Below are positions 31,056 through 44,104 of a DNA stretch of 64,000 bases, one piece after another; position 1 is the stretch's first letter, and the number at the start of each line of letters is the position of its first letter. The DNA is taken from NCBI GenBank assembly GCA_035771165.1, contig JAWNZC010000446.1, positions 558,001 through 622,000 on the forward strand. Direction: 5' to 3'. This DNA comes from Paragorgia papillata (taxonomy: Eukaryota; Cnidaria; Anthozoa; Scleralcyonacea; Coralliidae). The position numbers and the translations under genes were made by a program. The notes beneath the pieces were generated by a model that made no database searches, was not told where the DNA came from, and saw only the letters and a list, made by a program, of their open reading frames with translations.

Positions 31056-31347
31056 TTTTTTTCAGGTCATTGTCAAAAGACTATCTGATGGTGAAAATGT
31101 TGAAGCCCTGCGACACATTCCAGAGAACAATTTAACAACATACGACACAGCTGACGGTGGGTTTTTACCATACATCACGTTAAGACAGTACAGTTATGAA
31201 AACGAGAAAGTAATTGTTGTTGGAAATGGCGAAAACAGCTCTAATTCGTTGGTACAAAAGAAAAAATTGACGAATGTTTACATAAATGGACCACTAAAGG
31301 AGAATACCGACTATGCTATATTGTTGCGAGTATATTATGACCATGGG
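31056..31347 (+). CDS. Membrane-proximal domain exon b, receptor gene 1
   Basis: Encodes QVIVKRLSDGENV, then FLPYITLRQYSYENEK, VIVVGNGENSS, and NGPLKENTDYAILLRVYYD. The NGPL-x-T-x-Y end is characteristic of the last FN3-like domain before the membrane in receptor tyrosine phosphatases. The end is phase 0 at donor GTAAGA. The start is ambiguous: a strong acceptor TTTTTTTCAG ends at 31065, but phase continuity with the previous exon requires the weaker TTATTAG ending at 31055, which adds three residues and keeps the strand-C pattern. A missed micro-exon is the alternative. Confidence 0.68.
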
Positions 31348-31869
31348 GTAAGACAAAATTTACAGCATATATACTTGCGTAAACAAATAGTTACATTTAA
31401 TATAATTGTTTCTACTAACCTGTATTTCCTAGTAAGATACTTTTTATCGTTTAAAGTGTACCTAACCCATATTTTATACCCTATTTTGTCTGAAAATGCG
31501 TTAAAAATGACTGAGGACAGCATTAAAATTTTTTAATAGCTCTCTTTGTTCTTGAGTTATTTGGGGGGGGGGGGGGGGGGGGGTATAATACATGCATGCA
31601 GGCAAATAATTAAGATAGTGGTGACGTCTAAATACAGGCCAACAGCGTTGCAGTAATGGTTTAAGGTGGACATATCTCCAAAATCGAACAACGAAATTAC
31701 TTGAAACTTTTCATGTGGAACATGTTCAAGTGTATAATCACCATAGTAACGGACTAGTTTCAATACCTCTTAATTTTTAAAAAAATGTGCTTTCTTGTCG
31801 GTGGCAAACCTTTTCGGCTCGGTAGTGGTTGGACTTTTTTGACGCAACTTTTCTTTCTAAGAAAACCAA

Positions 31870-32165
31870 TTGAAACCTAGTATACTAACGAGATCTCATC
31901 ACAAAACAGATGGCAGCGCGTTGAAAGAGCGATTCTGCAGAACATGCACATATGGAAGATCGTACTTGGTAAGAACCACAAGAATATGGAACGCGCTGCC
32001 AAAAGAAATACCTCGAACCACTACTCTCTCAACCTTCCAAACCAAACTAAAATCTGCTCTACTTTCCACATTCAACTCCGAAGACCCGCGTGCCTGGAAA
32101 ACAATTTGTGTTAAGTGTAACTTTGTCCGTAGTCTTCGTGTTATTCCTACTTGTTTTAGTCTTCT
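31870..32165 (+). mobile_element. Non-LTR retrotransposon 3' fragment
   Basis: The frame reads SYLVRTTRIWNALPKEIPRT, TTLSTFQTKLKSALLSTF, the recognisable extreme C terminus of CR1/Jockey-like reverse transcriptase proteins (pattern RIWNALP ... F..KLK). No other part of the element is present nearby. Confidence 0.65.
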
Positions 32166-32610
32166 TCCAATTTTATGTTGGACTCCTTTTTCATATTATT
32201 TGCTATCATTTATTGTCGTAATAAGTCTATGTTTTCATAAATGAGTTTAAACAAAGCTAATGTTTATATAAATCAGGAGGTTTCTTTGTCAGATATAAAA
32301 CCAGTAAACCACGGACATGGTATAACTGATTTCCTTTGTGTTTTCCTCATGAATTATTAATGAGTTTCTGAAGTACTTATAAAACGACGTTACCAAGGCA
32401 AAGTTAAATAAATAAATAAATGAATAAATAATTAAATATATAGACACATTTCCAATGACTTAACCAATTTGAAACTGCAGTTTAAAGTTGGTGAAAAACT
32501 ATTATTTTGGGAGAAAACGAAGATTTTTGATAACGAATTTCAGCGGTCTAAAGACAAACCTGTTACTGTGGTAACAATAAAACCGGAATGATATTACACC
32601 GTTTGGTGGT

Positions 32611-32965
32611 TACCCTGGTCCCAGAGCTTCAACGCTGCCACCCCCCCCCCCCCCCACACACACACACACACACCCTCCCAAAATGCTGAAAGCGGCGAGA
32701 GAACCTCTGGCTGAAGAGGCCACCAATCTCGCTTTCATGTTGCAGTAATATAATTAAAAAGCTCGACCAATAAAAACACTTGCCTAACAGATTTACCCCC
32801 TTACAGATTTCTGAGCCAATCAGAAAATGGAGTCACGATCTGACCCTAGTGACTTCATTGGCTCGCAGCGATCAAAGAAACGGCGTCTTCGACCAGATGT
32901 TCTCTCGCCGCTTTCAGCATTTCTGGAGGGGGAGCGAGCGGCGTAGAACCTCTGGGAGCAGGGTA
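32611..32965. mobile_element. GC-rich MITE with terminal inverted repeats
   Basis: Starts TACCCTGGTCCCAGAG and ends CTCTGGGAGCAGGGTA. Inner inverted copies of AATGCTGAAAGCGGCGAGAG are at about 32,680 and 32,900. Non-coding. A C17 run and (CA)n sit in the left arm. Confidence 0.65.
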
Positions 32966-33213
32966 TAGGTAGTCGCGGGAGCAGAAATAAAACGAAGCAA
33001 CCTTCTACTCAAGATCTTTTTTTCGCTCCCAACCCAGCGCAACACGCCAACGAAGGCGGAGAGAACAAGAGTGGAGAATAGACCTTGGACACAAAATTGC
33101 GCAATAATTTGTAAAACTGACTGTTTGTGACTTTTATTTTTTACTTTTATTTTAGTGACATCACTTTTATTTTTGATCTTTTTTGTTGAACTTCTTTGTT
33201 TTTTTCTGTTAAG

Positions 33214-33356
33214 GATGCATATTCTTCATCTGGTATCTTACAAGTGAAGACAAAAGATGCAGAGAGTTCAAATAGCATGTCAATTGTATTGATTGCTATC
33301 GTAATTGTTATTGTTGCAGCATTTTTGGTGATTTTTGGCATAGTTTTCTTAAGAAG
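33214..33356 (+). CDS. Transmembrane exon, receptor gene 1
   Basis: 143 bases, phase 0 in (acceptor CTGTTAAG) and phase 2 out (donor GTTTGT). After a short extracellular stalk (DAYSSSGILQVKTKDAESSN) comes a 24-residue hydrophobic segment (MSIVLIAIVIVIVAAFLVIF) that ends with a basic stop-transfer sequence (LRR). This gives a single-pass type I topology. Phase 0 fits the preceding exon and phase 2 fits the cytoplasmic exon at 36131. Confidence 0.82.
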
Positions 33357-36130
<2,774 letters not shown>

Positions 36131-36434
36131 GCGCAGAAATAAAAGAAACAGCATAAATGACAAAGAAAGTCCAAATTTCAACATTGGAAATTCTGCTTAT
36201 GATGATGCTTTGCCCAATAATTCTAATAATCGTTTGCAATCTGTCATGCTTCCTGAAAATGATTACGAAGTAGTAGTGGACGTACTCCCGAAGAGAGACC
36301 CAACTAATATGCGTGGTAATTACAGCGGGGACGTAGATGGACTGACATCGACAGGGACTTTACAGGAAAATACCTACATGGAATTGAGTACCAAGAGAGA
36401 AAAAGAGGAAAATTTGTATGCTTCGTTAAACTAA
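36131..36434 (+). CDS. Cytoplasmic tail exon with ITAM-like motif, receptor gene 1 (last exon)
   Basis: 304 bases from acceptor TTTATTTAG to a TAA at 36432-36434. The phase 2 entry completes an Arg codon and continues a basic juxtamembrane run (RRRNKRNS). The 100-residue tail has no kinase or phosphatase domain. It has five tyrosines: SAYDDAL, NDYEVVV, GNYSGDV, NTYMEL and NLYASL. The last two form YxxL-x10-YxxL, within the classical ITAM spacing of 6-12. Such paired motifs recruit tandem-SH2 kinases (Syk/ZAP-70 type) when phosphorylated. Whether this tail does so is inference. The protein ends two residues after the second motif. Confidence 0.8.
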
Positions 36435-36609
36435 GGTTCAGCGAATACAATCGACGAAATGAGGTTAATGCAAAATCAGTGACGTAATCAACCTTGTACC
36501 CAGGCTCTTTCCTTGGCGTGGGTGCGAGGTTGTTAAACTATAAATACGTGTACGCAATGACCCTTTGATAATATCTTTCGACTTGTTTAATTTGTAGGGT
36601 AAAATATTG

Positions 36610-36835
36610 CACCAAAAAAATAAAAGTCATGGCAGGAAGAGCATTCCAGAGTCTAGGGGCAATTATCGAGAAAGCACGGTCCCCACAAGTTACAGAAGTA
36701 GACCTGGGGACAATAAGAAGTCTCTTAGAATTAGAGCACAAATTACGAGCTGGAGTGTAATCAGCAATAAGAGTTTCTAAATACGATAGTGCGAGGCCGT
36801 TAACTATCTTATAAATAAATAAATAAGTAAGTAAT
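36610..36835 (-). mobile_element. Non-LTR retrotransposon C-terminal fragment
   Basis: The minus frame reads IYKIVNGLALSYLETLIADY, TPARNLCSNSKRLLIVPRS, then YGDRAF-like CGDRAFSIIAPRLWNALP, a well-known C-terminal signature of CR1-like reverse transcriptase proteins. It lies just downstream of the receptor stop codon, in antisense. Confidence 0.7.
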
Positions 36836-36839
36836 AGAT

Positions 36840-37480
36840 ACAATATGAGCGGCCGGACTGTATGGGATTTACATTGGCGAGCCGAATCTTACTTAAACTA
36901 CGATGAGTTTATATCATCAATACTTTGTTTAGCAGTCGTAGAAAAGGCAAAAACAACTTATTTAAACAAGGAAAAAGCTCAACTTGAGCCAATGGGTCCT
37001 AATTAGTATGTTGTATATCTGATACAGCATTGATGTTTTATTAATCAATGCTGCATCCGATTTACAAGTAATAGTTAAAATATGAGCGGCCGATCTTTAT
37101 GGGCATTTACAATGGCGAGCCGAAGGCGAGCCATTGTAGATGCCCATAAAGATCGGACGCGAATATTTTAACTTACTTATCAAATTCTAAGTGTAAATGA
37201 TGAACACTTTGTTTAAGAGTCGTAGGAAAGGTGAGATAAGATAATTTACAGTCAGAAAAAGCTCAATTTGAGGCACTAGTGCCTATTAACTTTGATAAAA
37301 CATTGATGTTTTATTAATCAATGTTTTATCCGTAGTTAAAGATGCTGATTAAACATTAATTTATTTTGAATTTTCTTCATGAATTATTAATGAATTTGAT
37401 AACACCTGTTTAAACATTCATTCAACACCTGTTTAAACATTCATGAATTTTCTTCATGAATTATTAATGAGTATTTTAAC
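36840..37480. repeat. Cluster of hairpins and AT-rich dispersed repeats
   Basis: 37081-37171 is a hairpin (GAGCGGCCGATCTTTATGGG arm); a diverged single arm is at 36,845. Two short hairpins with the core TTGATGTTTTATTAATCAA lie at about 37,030 and 37,305. CATGAATTATTAATGA repeats occur at about 37,378 and 37,453 and match those at 18,105 and 32,346. Confidence 0.65.
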
Positions 37481-37959
37481 AGGAGTTTTTTGGGGTTTTT
37501 TTAATTATTCATGATTTCATAATTTAATTAAAAGCCTCGATTGGGAAAATGCTGTACTTTTGTAAGAAAAGAGTATTATTTCTCGCCACAAAACTAAAAC
37601 TTGTTTCAAATTGGAAAATTTGGTATCGGCTTTGTGTCAGCCTGCGCCGCAGACATCCAAACTCGGCCACATTTAATTTTAACTCCCTCATTCTGAACTC
37701 ACGCGAGTGACAATATTTCAACATAAAGTATTCTCCTTTCTTGTCAATTTGAACTACTTCTTTGTGTCAATCACAACCTGTTACTCTCAGTTAATGAATA
37801 TTTCCACTAATTTTGTAGAAAAATTACTCCTATGTGTGGTCAACAATAAAAAAAACTAACTAAATATACATGTATGGGACTACTAATAACAAACAAATAA
37901 ACAGAAATATAAGCCTAATAAGTTTGTGATGGTTTTCGTGTATCCTATCAAAAAATGTT

Positions 37960-38760
37960 TATGAGATACCATGTTTCCAATCTTCGGTCAGCGTCATTCC
38001 AAAGGCGGATGGAGCTCGCCTGAAAGGTTTTTCTGACATTGTCTTGGCGAGGGCATAACAATATTGGGGTTTTTTATCCTTACTTAATATTTAATATATG
38101 TTTTAAAATAGTCAGTCTGGACAATGACCAATGCTGATTTTGTGTAGCATATATACAGTTTCTTGGTACCTATAATATTGATATCATCAATGGGAAGCCA
38201 ACCTAATTTAGTAAATATTTTCCGACTCTTTTAACCATCGAAACCGTGGAATAATGTGGAAGAATTACATTTTTATTCCATTTCTTCCATAATATCCCCT
38301 TACCCAATCACGCCTTCCCAATCCCACACTGCCAATTTTTAAAATGGTTAACTTGCCATTAAATTTCACACATCTTTTCACGGATGGTGTTTCCGTTTAA
38401 TGTTTCCGTTTAAGGTTAGCATTAAGTATTCTTAATTCTTAATATAGTATTCTTTTTTGAATTCTTAATAGTCTTTCTACAATAGAAAGACTATTAAGAA
38501 TTCAAAAATAATAAGTACATGTTGATTTGAGCAATTACCTCATATAGTACAACAATACTCTAAAATAGGCTTGATTTCAGCATTGTACAATAATTTTCTA
38601 CAATGAACAGTTATATAATATTTTGTTCTCTTGACAAGGCAAACTCTAGAGTTTAGATTCTTAATAAGATAATCAATGTGCATGTCGCATTTCATATGCT
38701 TGTCAAATTTTACTCCAAGGATCTTTATCGGTGGCTACATCTAGTTTGGTATCATTCAAG
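37960..38760 (-). mobile_element. Degraded non-LTR retrotransposon
   Basis: The minus strand encodes KILGVKFDKHMKCDMHIDYL, ending LLYNAEIKPILEYC (38,520-38,740), and further on LGWLPIDDINIIGTKKLYICY (about 38,115-38,215) and SSIRLWNDADRRLET (about 37,985-38,030). These are in the right order for the reverse transcriptase thumb and C terminus, with stops between them. A perfect 44-bp palindrome (about 38,458-38,502, TTCTTAATAGTCTTTCTA arm) interrupts it. Confidence 0.65.
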
Positions 38761-38888
38761 AAGAGATCCATTTCATAATATAGATAATACAGAAATCGGG
38801 CGGAAATTGCTTCTTATGTGAGTTTATTCCTTTTTGTATCTACTGCGCATGCATGAGTAGATACTATGCTATCGCCCGTGTAAGTTAA

Positions 38889-39320
38889 GGTAATTCCTCA
38901 AAAATGAAAAGTTGCTGAAACTCACCAGTATTAAAGTTTATGATATGTTTATAGTAAAATAACAAAAAAAAGTTGGGGTCTCGGAACTCGTTTAGAAAAT
39001 ACAGCTGCCAGTAAATCATGATATTTTCCCAATTTACAGCTATTTTGGCTAACTTTTGATTTCGTCTTGTCATCTTGAAAAATCCTTCTTAAAAGCACTT
39101 GTACCGACTGGAAAAATATTTGATATTTTAGATGCAGAAACGTACGATATTTCAATTTCTCGAAATTATTTTTTCTCTATTCTTTCATATATGCTATAGA
39201 GCTGGCGGTGGAGGAAATAAATAATTGAAAAAAAGGTTGGGGTCACCGAGTGTCTTCGTGAGCTACAGAAGGTTAAAGCTTGAACATGGAGCGTTTCCCT
39301 ATCATTTCAGCGAAATATGC
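38889..39320 (-). repeat. Dispersed repeat, reverse copy of 27,860-28,560
   Basis: Shares GACAAGACGAAATCAAAAGT, the sequence around AATATCGTACGTTTCT and the end CTCACGAAGAC with the copy at 27.9-28.6 kb, in the opposite orientation. Both begin near AGGTAATTCCTCA. No coding capacity; probably a MITE. Confidence 0.7.
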
Positions 39321-42300
39321 TATTAAATAGCATACCGTCGATGTAAAATGAGAATAGTCAAATATCAGTGACAGGCAATGTTGAGATGCACTGCTGACAG
39401 AGTGCCCCTTTTACCCCGCACGCGGAGGAGAGACTGCCAACGAGCTCCACTTTTCTTATTGAGCTAGCCTGCATTGCAGGCGTTATGGGGAGCTTGGGGA
39501 GATATGCCTGCATTCTCGGGCTTCTCTCCCCAGCCCCCAACCCGTAGAAACGCCTGCACTGCAGGCTATTATTGAGCATGCGCCTAATCCTTTGTAACCG
39601 ATGCCAACGATAAACTCGCGCGTTACGAGTCAATAGTAATACTCGTTACAATCAATAACAGATCAGCCGGATATCAAACAAGGGGGAGATTTGGTAAATC
39701 ATCAACTTACCATGGCCAGTGAGAAGAGATACGAAAGTTTCATTGCAATATTTCCTATCGAAATCGAACGATTTTCCAGTCATGATGTCATCAAGCGTGA
39801 CTTCATGTTAAACTTTAAATAGTCGTTTGAATCTTTAAATAGTCGTAACCTAGCAACGTTACGTACGTTTCAAATTTCACTCAACCGTGAGAATATTAAA
39901 CTATTCAACTGTCTGGACGTAAGTCTCGCTTGATGACAGGAAAATCAGAAATCTTGCAATTTATCGCAAATCGAACTCTAAGTGAAAAGAGTAGCTACCG
40001 TTTTCCTTTGTTTGGAAAAAACTACGTCTCTCTCGGGAAGTCCCGATTAACTCACCGGAAGTATGAACAGTAGCGGAAAATCATGACGCGGTACCCCCAA
40101 AAAAAGGGAAAAAAAACAAAACGAGCCGAAACCTAGCCAGCGAATGAATGAGACTGAATGTGTACTTGCTGAGCACATTGTATTCTTGACATAATGAGCA
40201 TTCAGCCAATAGCAACGTTGCTGTATAAATATTAATAAATTATAAAATATTTGTGCACTTTCAGACCATCCTCAACAAAATTGCAGGTCGTTGTTAGCCG
40301 CTTTCATGTATGTTCACCGCGTTTCAGACAATTCAATTCTTGGAACTATGCTCTGGCGTACGTTACTTCTCTGAACGAACGAACGAAAAATTAATTTATA
40401 TTATTATATAGATAATCGAAATAAATCTAATAATCGTAACACTTATTGTGATTAAATGTCATTGTTAATAATATACAAGCGATCGAGAATTTGTGGTAAC
40501 ACCGCGTTTATTATTTATTGCAGAGATTTTTATCTGTTGACTCTGTCAGAGAAGGTCTGAGTCAACAGGTCGAAAGCTCAGCGGTAAATAAAAAGGAAGT
40601 GTTACCACAAATTATCTTAATTGCCATGTAAAGTTTCAAAGGATTGATGTCATTATTAATATTATAGCCTACATTAAATACATCTAATGACAACGGGTAT
40701 GTATATATAACAGTGGCAGATGAAGTATAATCTATATCACTTTCCCAGTACTATTACAAGCAGGGGCGTAGAAACCGGGCAACAGAGGGAGCACGTGCTT
40801 CCCCAACTTTGCCGCAAAGTGCCCTTTAATTATTGCAAAGGAAAAGTGCATGCCCTTTTTGATGAACCATGTGCTTCAAGTGCCCTTTTGAAGCTCTGCC
40901 CCCACCCCCCACCCCTTGAACAAAGTGCCCTTTTGAAGCTGTGTCTCTCCAACGTCAACTTGCTTCAATTCCTAGCTACGCCACTGATTACAAAAAATTA
41001 ATGCTGGCAGCTCAACTATCGTCGGATAGCGTTACCACCGACTGATATAAGTTACATGTATCAAAACTAATGAAGTGTGATTGGAAGCCGTATAGACTAC
41101 TTTCATCATATATAGCAACTAATTAAAAAAATATTTTTGTGTAACTCATAATAAGCGTTACTTGCTTCTTGCGTTTATGTGTCTGTAATTCAAAGGAATC
41201 TTTGCCTCATAATAGAATATATTTAAAGTGCGGCCTTTATGAAAGTGGTCTATGCCCACTCGTCTCCGCCTCCTTTCAGTTTCGCACGTCAGTCAATTTC
41301 TTGACAACTGCATTTGTGACAGCTAGTAAGTCTAGTAGCTGCATGCTAATTTGTATTTCTATTTCTTGCATTTTGTGGCCATACGACAAGTTTAGGTGTC
41401 AATAATGGTTTCCTTTTTGATAACTGTTACATCTGTAATGCTTGTAACTAATTTTTCTCACCTGTGAAGGTCTATTTACAAGCTATAAATTTTAACCCAA
41501 CATTTCACTTGAAGAGTAAAATTACCATAACTCAATATTAACTAAGAGCAAACAGGAAAACGAAGAGGTTGACTACATTCAGATAAAATCACGGCATACA
41601 AATACTGTTAAAGCATAAGCCAAGTCAAGGCAAGAGAACGAAGAAAACAATCGAATATCGTTGTTCTGGATCGTGCAGTTTCGCCCGGTTAGTTTGGAGC
41701 CACATAATAGATGCTACGCCGTCTTGCAGAATTGTTTTTGTCAGTGCTGATCATGATAGCTGTTTTAAATCTAAACCATGCAGCTTGCAATTTTCATATG
41801 TAAATCGTGATAAGCATGCTTTCTTTAAACAATAATTCGTTCATTATTTTACCAGAGTTCATATAAAACTGGTTTCAGAAAGATACAAGTCACCTATATA
41901 TGTATTAATTAAATCTATAATAGAATCTATACGTTCTTTTAACACTTCTGAGTGCGAGATTAAAAGTTATTGTTTTAGCCAATAGAAAGGCTTGTATAAA
42001 TTATCCAGCGTGTTTGTCTCAAAATATTTAAAATATTCTCAATGCACAGCATGCAGGCACTCAAATTAATAACACTTTCGAATTTCGATTATTGACCCTG
42101 GCTTGTATGTATATATATGAACAGTACTGTTTATATAACTATTTGTCGTCGATATCAAAAGATCAGTGCTATGGGGTTCCTAATTAAAGAAATCCAATGT
42201 AAAAATGAGAAACTTCTTTAGAACCCAAACATAACTATATTGTTGCAGTTAAGAATGCTCTACTTTCATTATTACCACCCACTAAAGCTATTGTGTTTAC

Positions 42301-42454
42301 GATTGACTTATAATCCCGTGGTCCAGACGTGCACTTTACTTCCTTGTACGTGTCATTACAGCTCAGAAGATGTTGGTTTACGAGTAATGTTTCTCCAGCG
42401 ATAAGCAACGTTTAATTCAAGAATTTTGCCAAAGAAAGACACTCATATTTAACA
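39321..42454. other. Intergenic region between the two receptor genes
   Basis: Contains a GC-rich stretch at 39,370-39,610, repeats shared with 29,270-29,395 and 62,940-63,300 (TTACTTCCGCTACT, AGCCGAAAC, CAATAGCAACGTT) and the hAT-like MITE at 40761-40986. No other coding signal recognised; the promoter of receptor gene 2 should lie near 42.3-42.4 kb. Confidence 0.5.
40761..40986. mobile_element. hAT-like MITE with 8-bp target duplication
   Basis: Ends CAGGGGCGTAG ... CTACGCCACTG, the typical hAT terminal pattern. Flanked by ATTACAAG (40753-40760) and ATTACAAA (40987-40994), an 8-bp duplication with one change. The inside has repeated AAGTGCCCTTTTGAAGCT and no coding frame of note. Confidence 0.85.
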
Positions 42455-42530
42455 ATGAAGCGAGGTTACTTGTTGGTTCTTACTTCGGAATTGGTTGTAA
42501 CACTTTTGTACTTCTGCAACGGCGCAACAG
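42455..42530 (+). CDS. Signal-peptide first coding exon, receptor gene 2
   Basis: 76 bases from ATG to donor GTATAT, leaving in phase 1. It encodes MKRGYLLVLTSELVVTLLYF followed by CNGAT and the first base of a Gly codon: a basic start, a hydrophobic core and small residues, a standard secretion signal. The downstream Ser/Thr-rich exons start in the matching phase with GA, completing the Gly codon. A first exon without a partner gene nearby would be odd, so I assign it to the FN3 gene that continues to the right. Confidence 0.65.
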
Positions 42531-44104
42531 GTATATATAACTGAATGGTCAATATCGCAATATGTGTACCAATTAACTGTGATGATTTATCACAACGATT
42601 TATAATAGATTAGCTTGAAGGCTTTAGAACTTGAACAAATCCTTATAACGCCAGAACTATACGTTCTCAGAAAGAAAGATTAAAATTTTCGCATTTGAGT
42701 GAAAAATATAATGAGTTAAAATGTGGGCTTCAATATTTTGTTCGTTTATTCAAAACGTTTCAACTGGATTAATAGCTCAAGAACCAGGCGAAACATCATC
42801 TCTCCCGCGTTTGTTGTATTTGATCTGAAATCCTTCGTTTATGCGTATACATGTTAATTGTCGTTGTCTCTTATGCCTACCGCTAATTTTGGCTAGTGTA
42901 GTCGTAGAGTCTTGATAGTTCTTGATTTTCATGTATATCCTCTAGCGTTGCGTTGTTCAGACTGTCCCCTGATTCTGAAAAGGGTCCATCTATATACGAT
43001 CTACCTCAGTAGGGTTCTTGGATGTTATAGGAGGTGATTTTTCAACGAATCTGGTCGGACTTCCTTAATTGGTCAGTTATGTTCTAGAGTCGGTGGATCC
43101 GGGCTAGATTGATTACTTGGAAGCCAACCTTTTAGGCCAATTTAAAATGGCCTTTTAAAGGCCTTTTAAAAAATTACTTGTTTAGCGTCCACCTATTTCA
43201 ATTTTTCCAGGACGGGAGGGAAGTTGTTGTTTTTTGTATGTTTTTTTTTTATATAATATGGTGCATGGGTAGTGAGACCTTCACTGGCGTTGTATGAGGA
43301 CTAATTTGGAGCATAATACTTTGTGTTCTACCACGGCGGCGACAACGCACTGTTATAAGTGGTATATTTCATAAATTTTTCCGCTCATTTTTAAGCCTAA
43401 TACTTTACGTTTGACCAAAGCCTCACGTGAAGTGTCTAGTTTCAGTCGATAGGTCGTAAAATATGTCTGCGGTTTGATGTATGTTTGGGTGAAGAATGAA
43501 GCGTAGAACGATTTATGTATAGGTCTGTGTTGTTTGGATTGCAAAGCGCAAATCACCATTTTTAATACTACAGGTAAAACGTTTCGAGAGTTTTTGCACT
43601 AAATTTATAGGGTTTTTTGAAAAATAAAAAAAAATAAAAAATTTGGAGGTCGGGGGCTTTTCTTAGGTCGGGCGGGGACGCTAAAGTAATTTTTTTTATG
43701 TGGCCTTAGCGGTGGTCCGAGATAAGGCCTTATTCGCCAATTTTGTTTCTCCTATACGTTAGAATCTGACAAGCAAAACACGTGCCTGTTTTTAAGAAGT
43801 ACTGTATATAGCTACTTGAGAACCTTTTTTGTGTTCACAGCCTTGCATGCATGGTTCCACTGTTCTTGTAAGAGTTCTGGGAAAAGCTTTTCTGGCTGTG
43901 TATCCATTGTCGGGGGAGGTTTGTAGGTGGATCTTCAAGGTTATCATTCTTAAGAGTTTCCAGACTTGTGACTTCGTCAACTTCTAAATAAGTAAGTACA
44001 ACTATTCTCTCGGCGCCGATTGCATGTTTGTGGTTCTGGCGACAGGTTTATCACACATAAGTAAGAGTTAATCCAAGGCGTTTAGCCAAATACAACCCGA
44101 GAGG

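Larger units (their letters stand above)
31348..33213 (+). other. Intron with LINE fragment and MITE
   Basis: Contains a G22 homopolymer at about 31,562-31,583, a LINE fragment (31870-32165), a dispersed repeat (32,250-32,370) and a GC-rich MITE (32611-32965). No coding signal belonging to the receptor gene was seen. Confidence 0.6.
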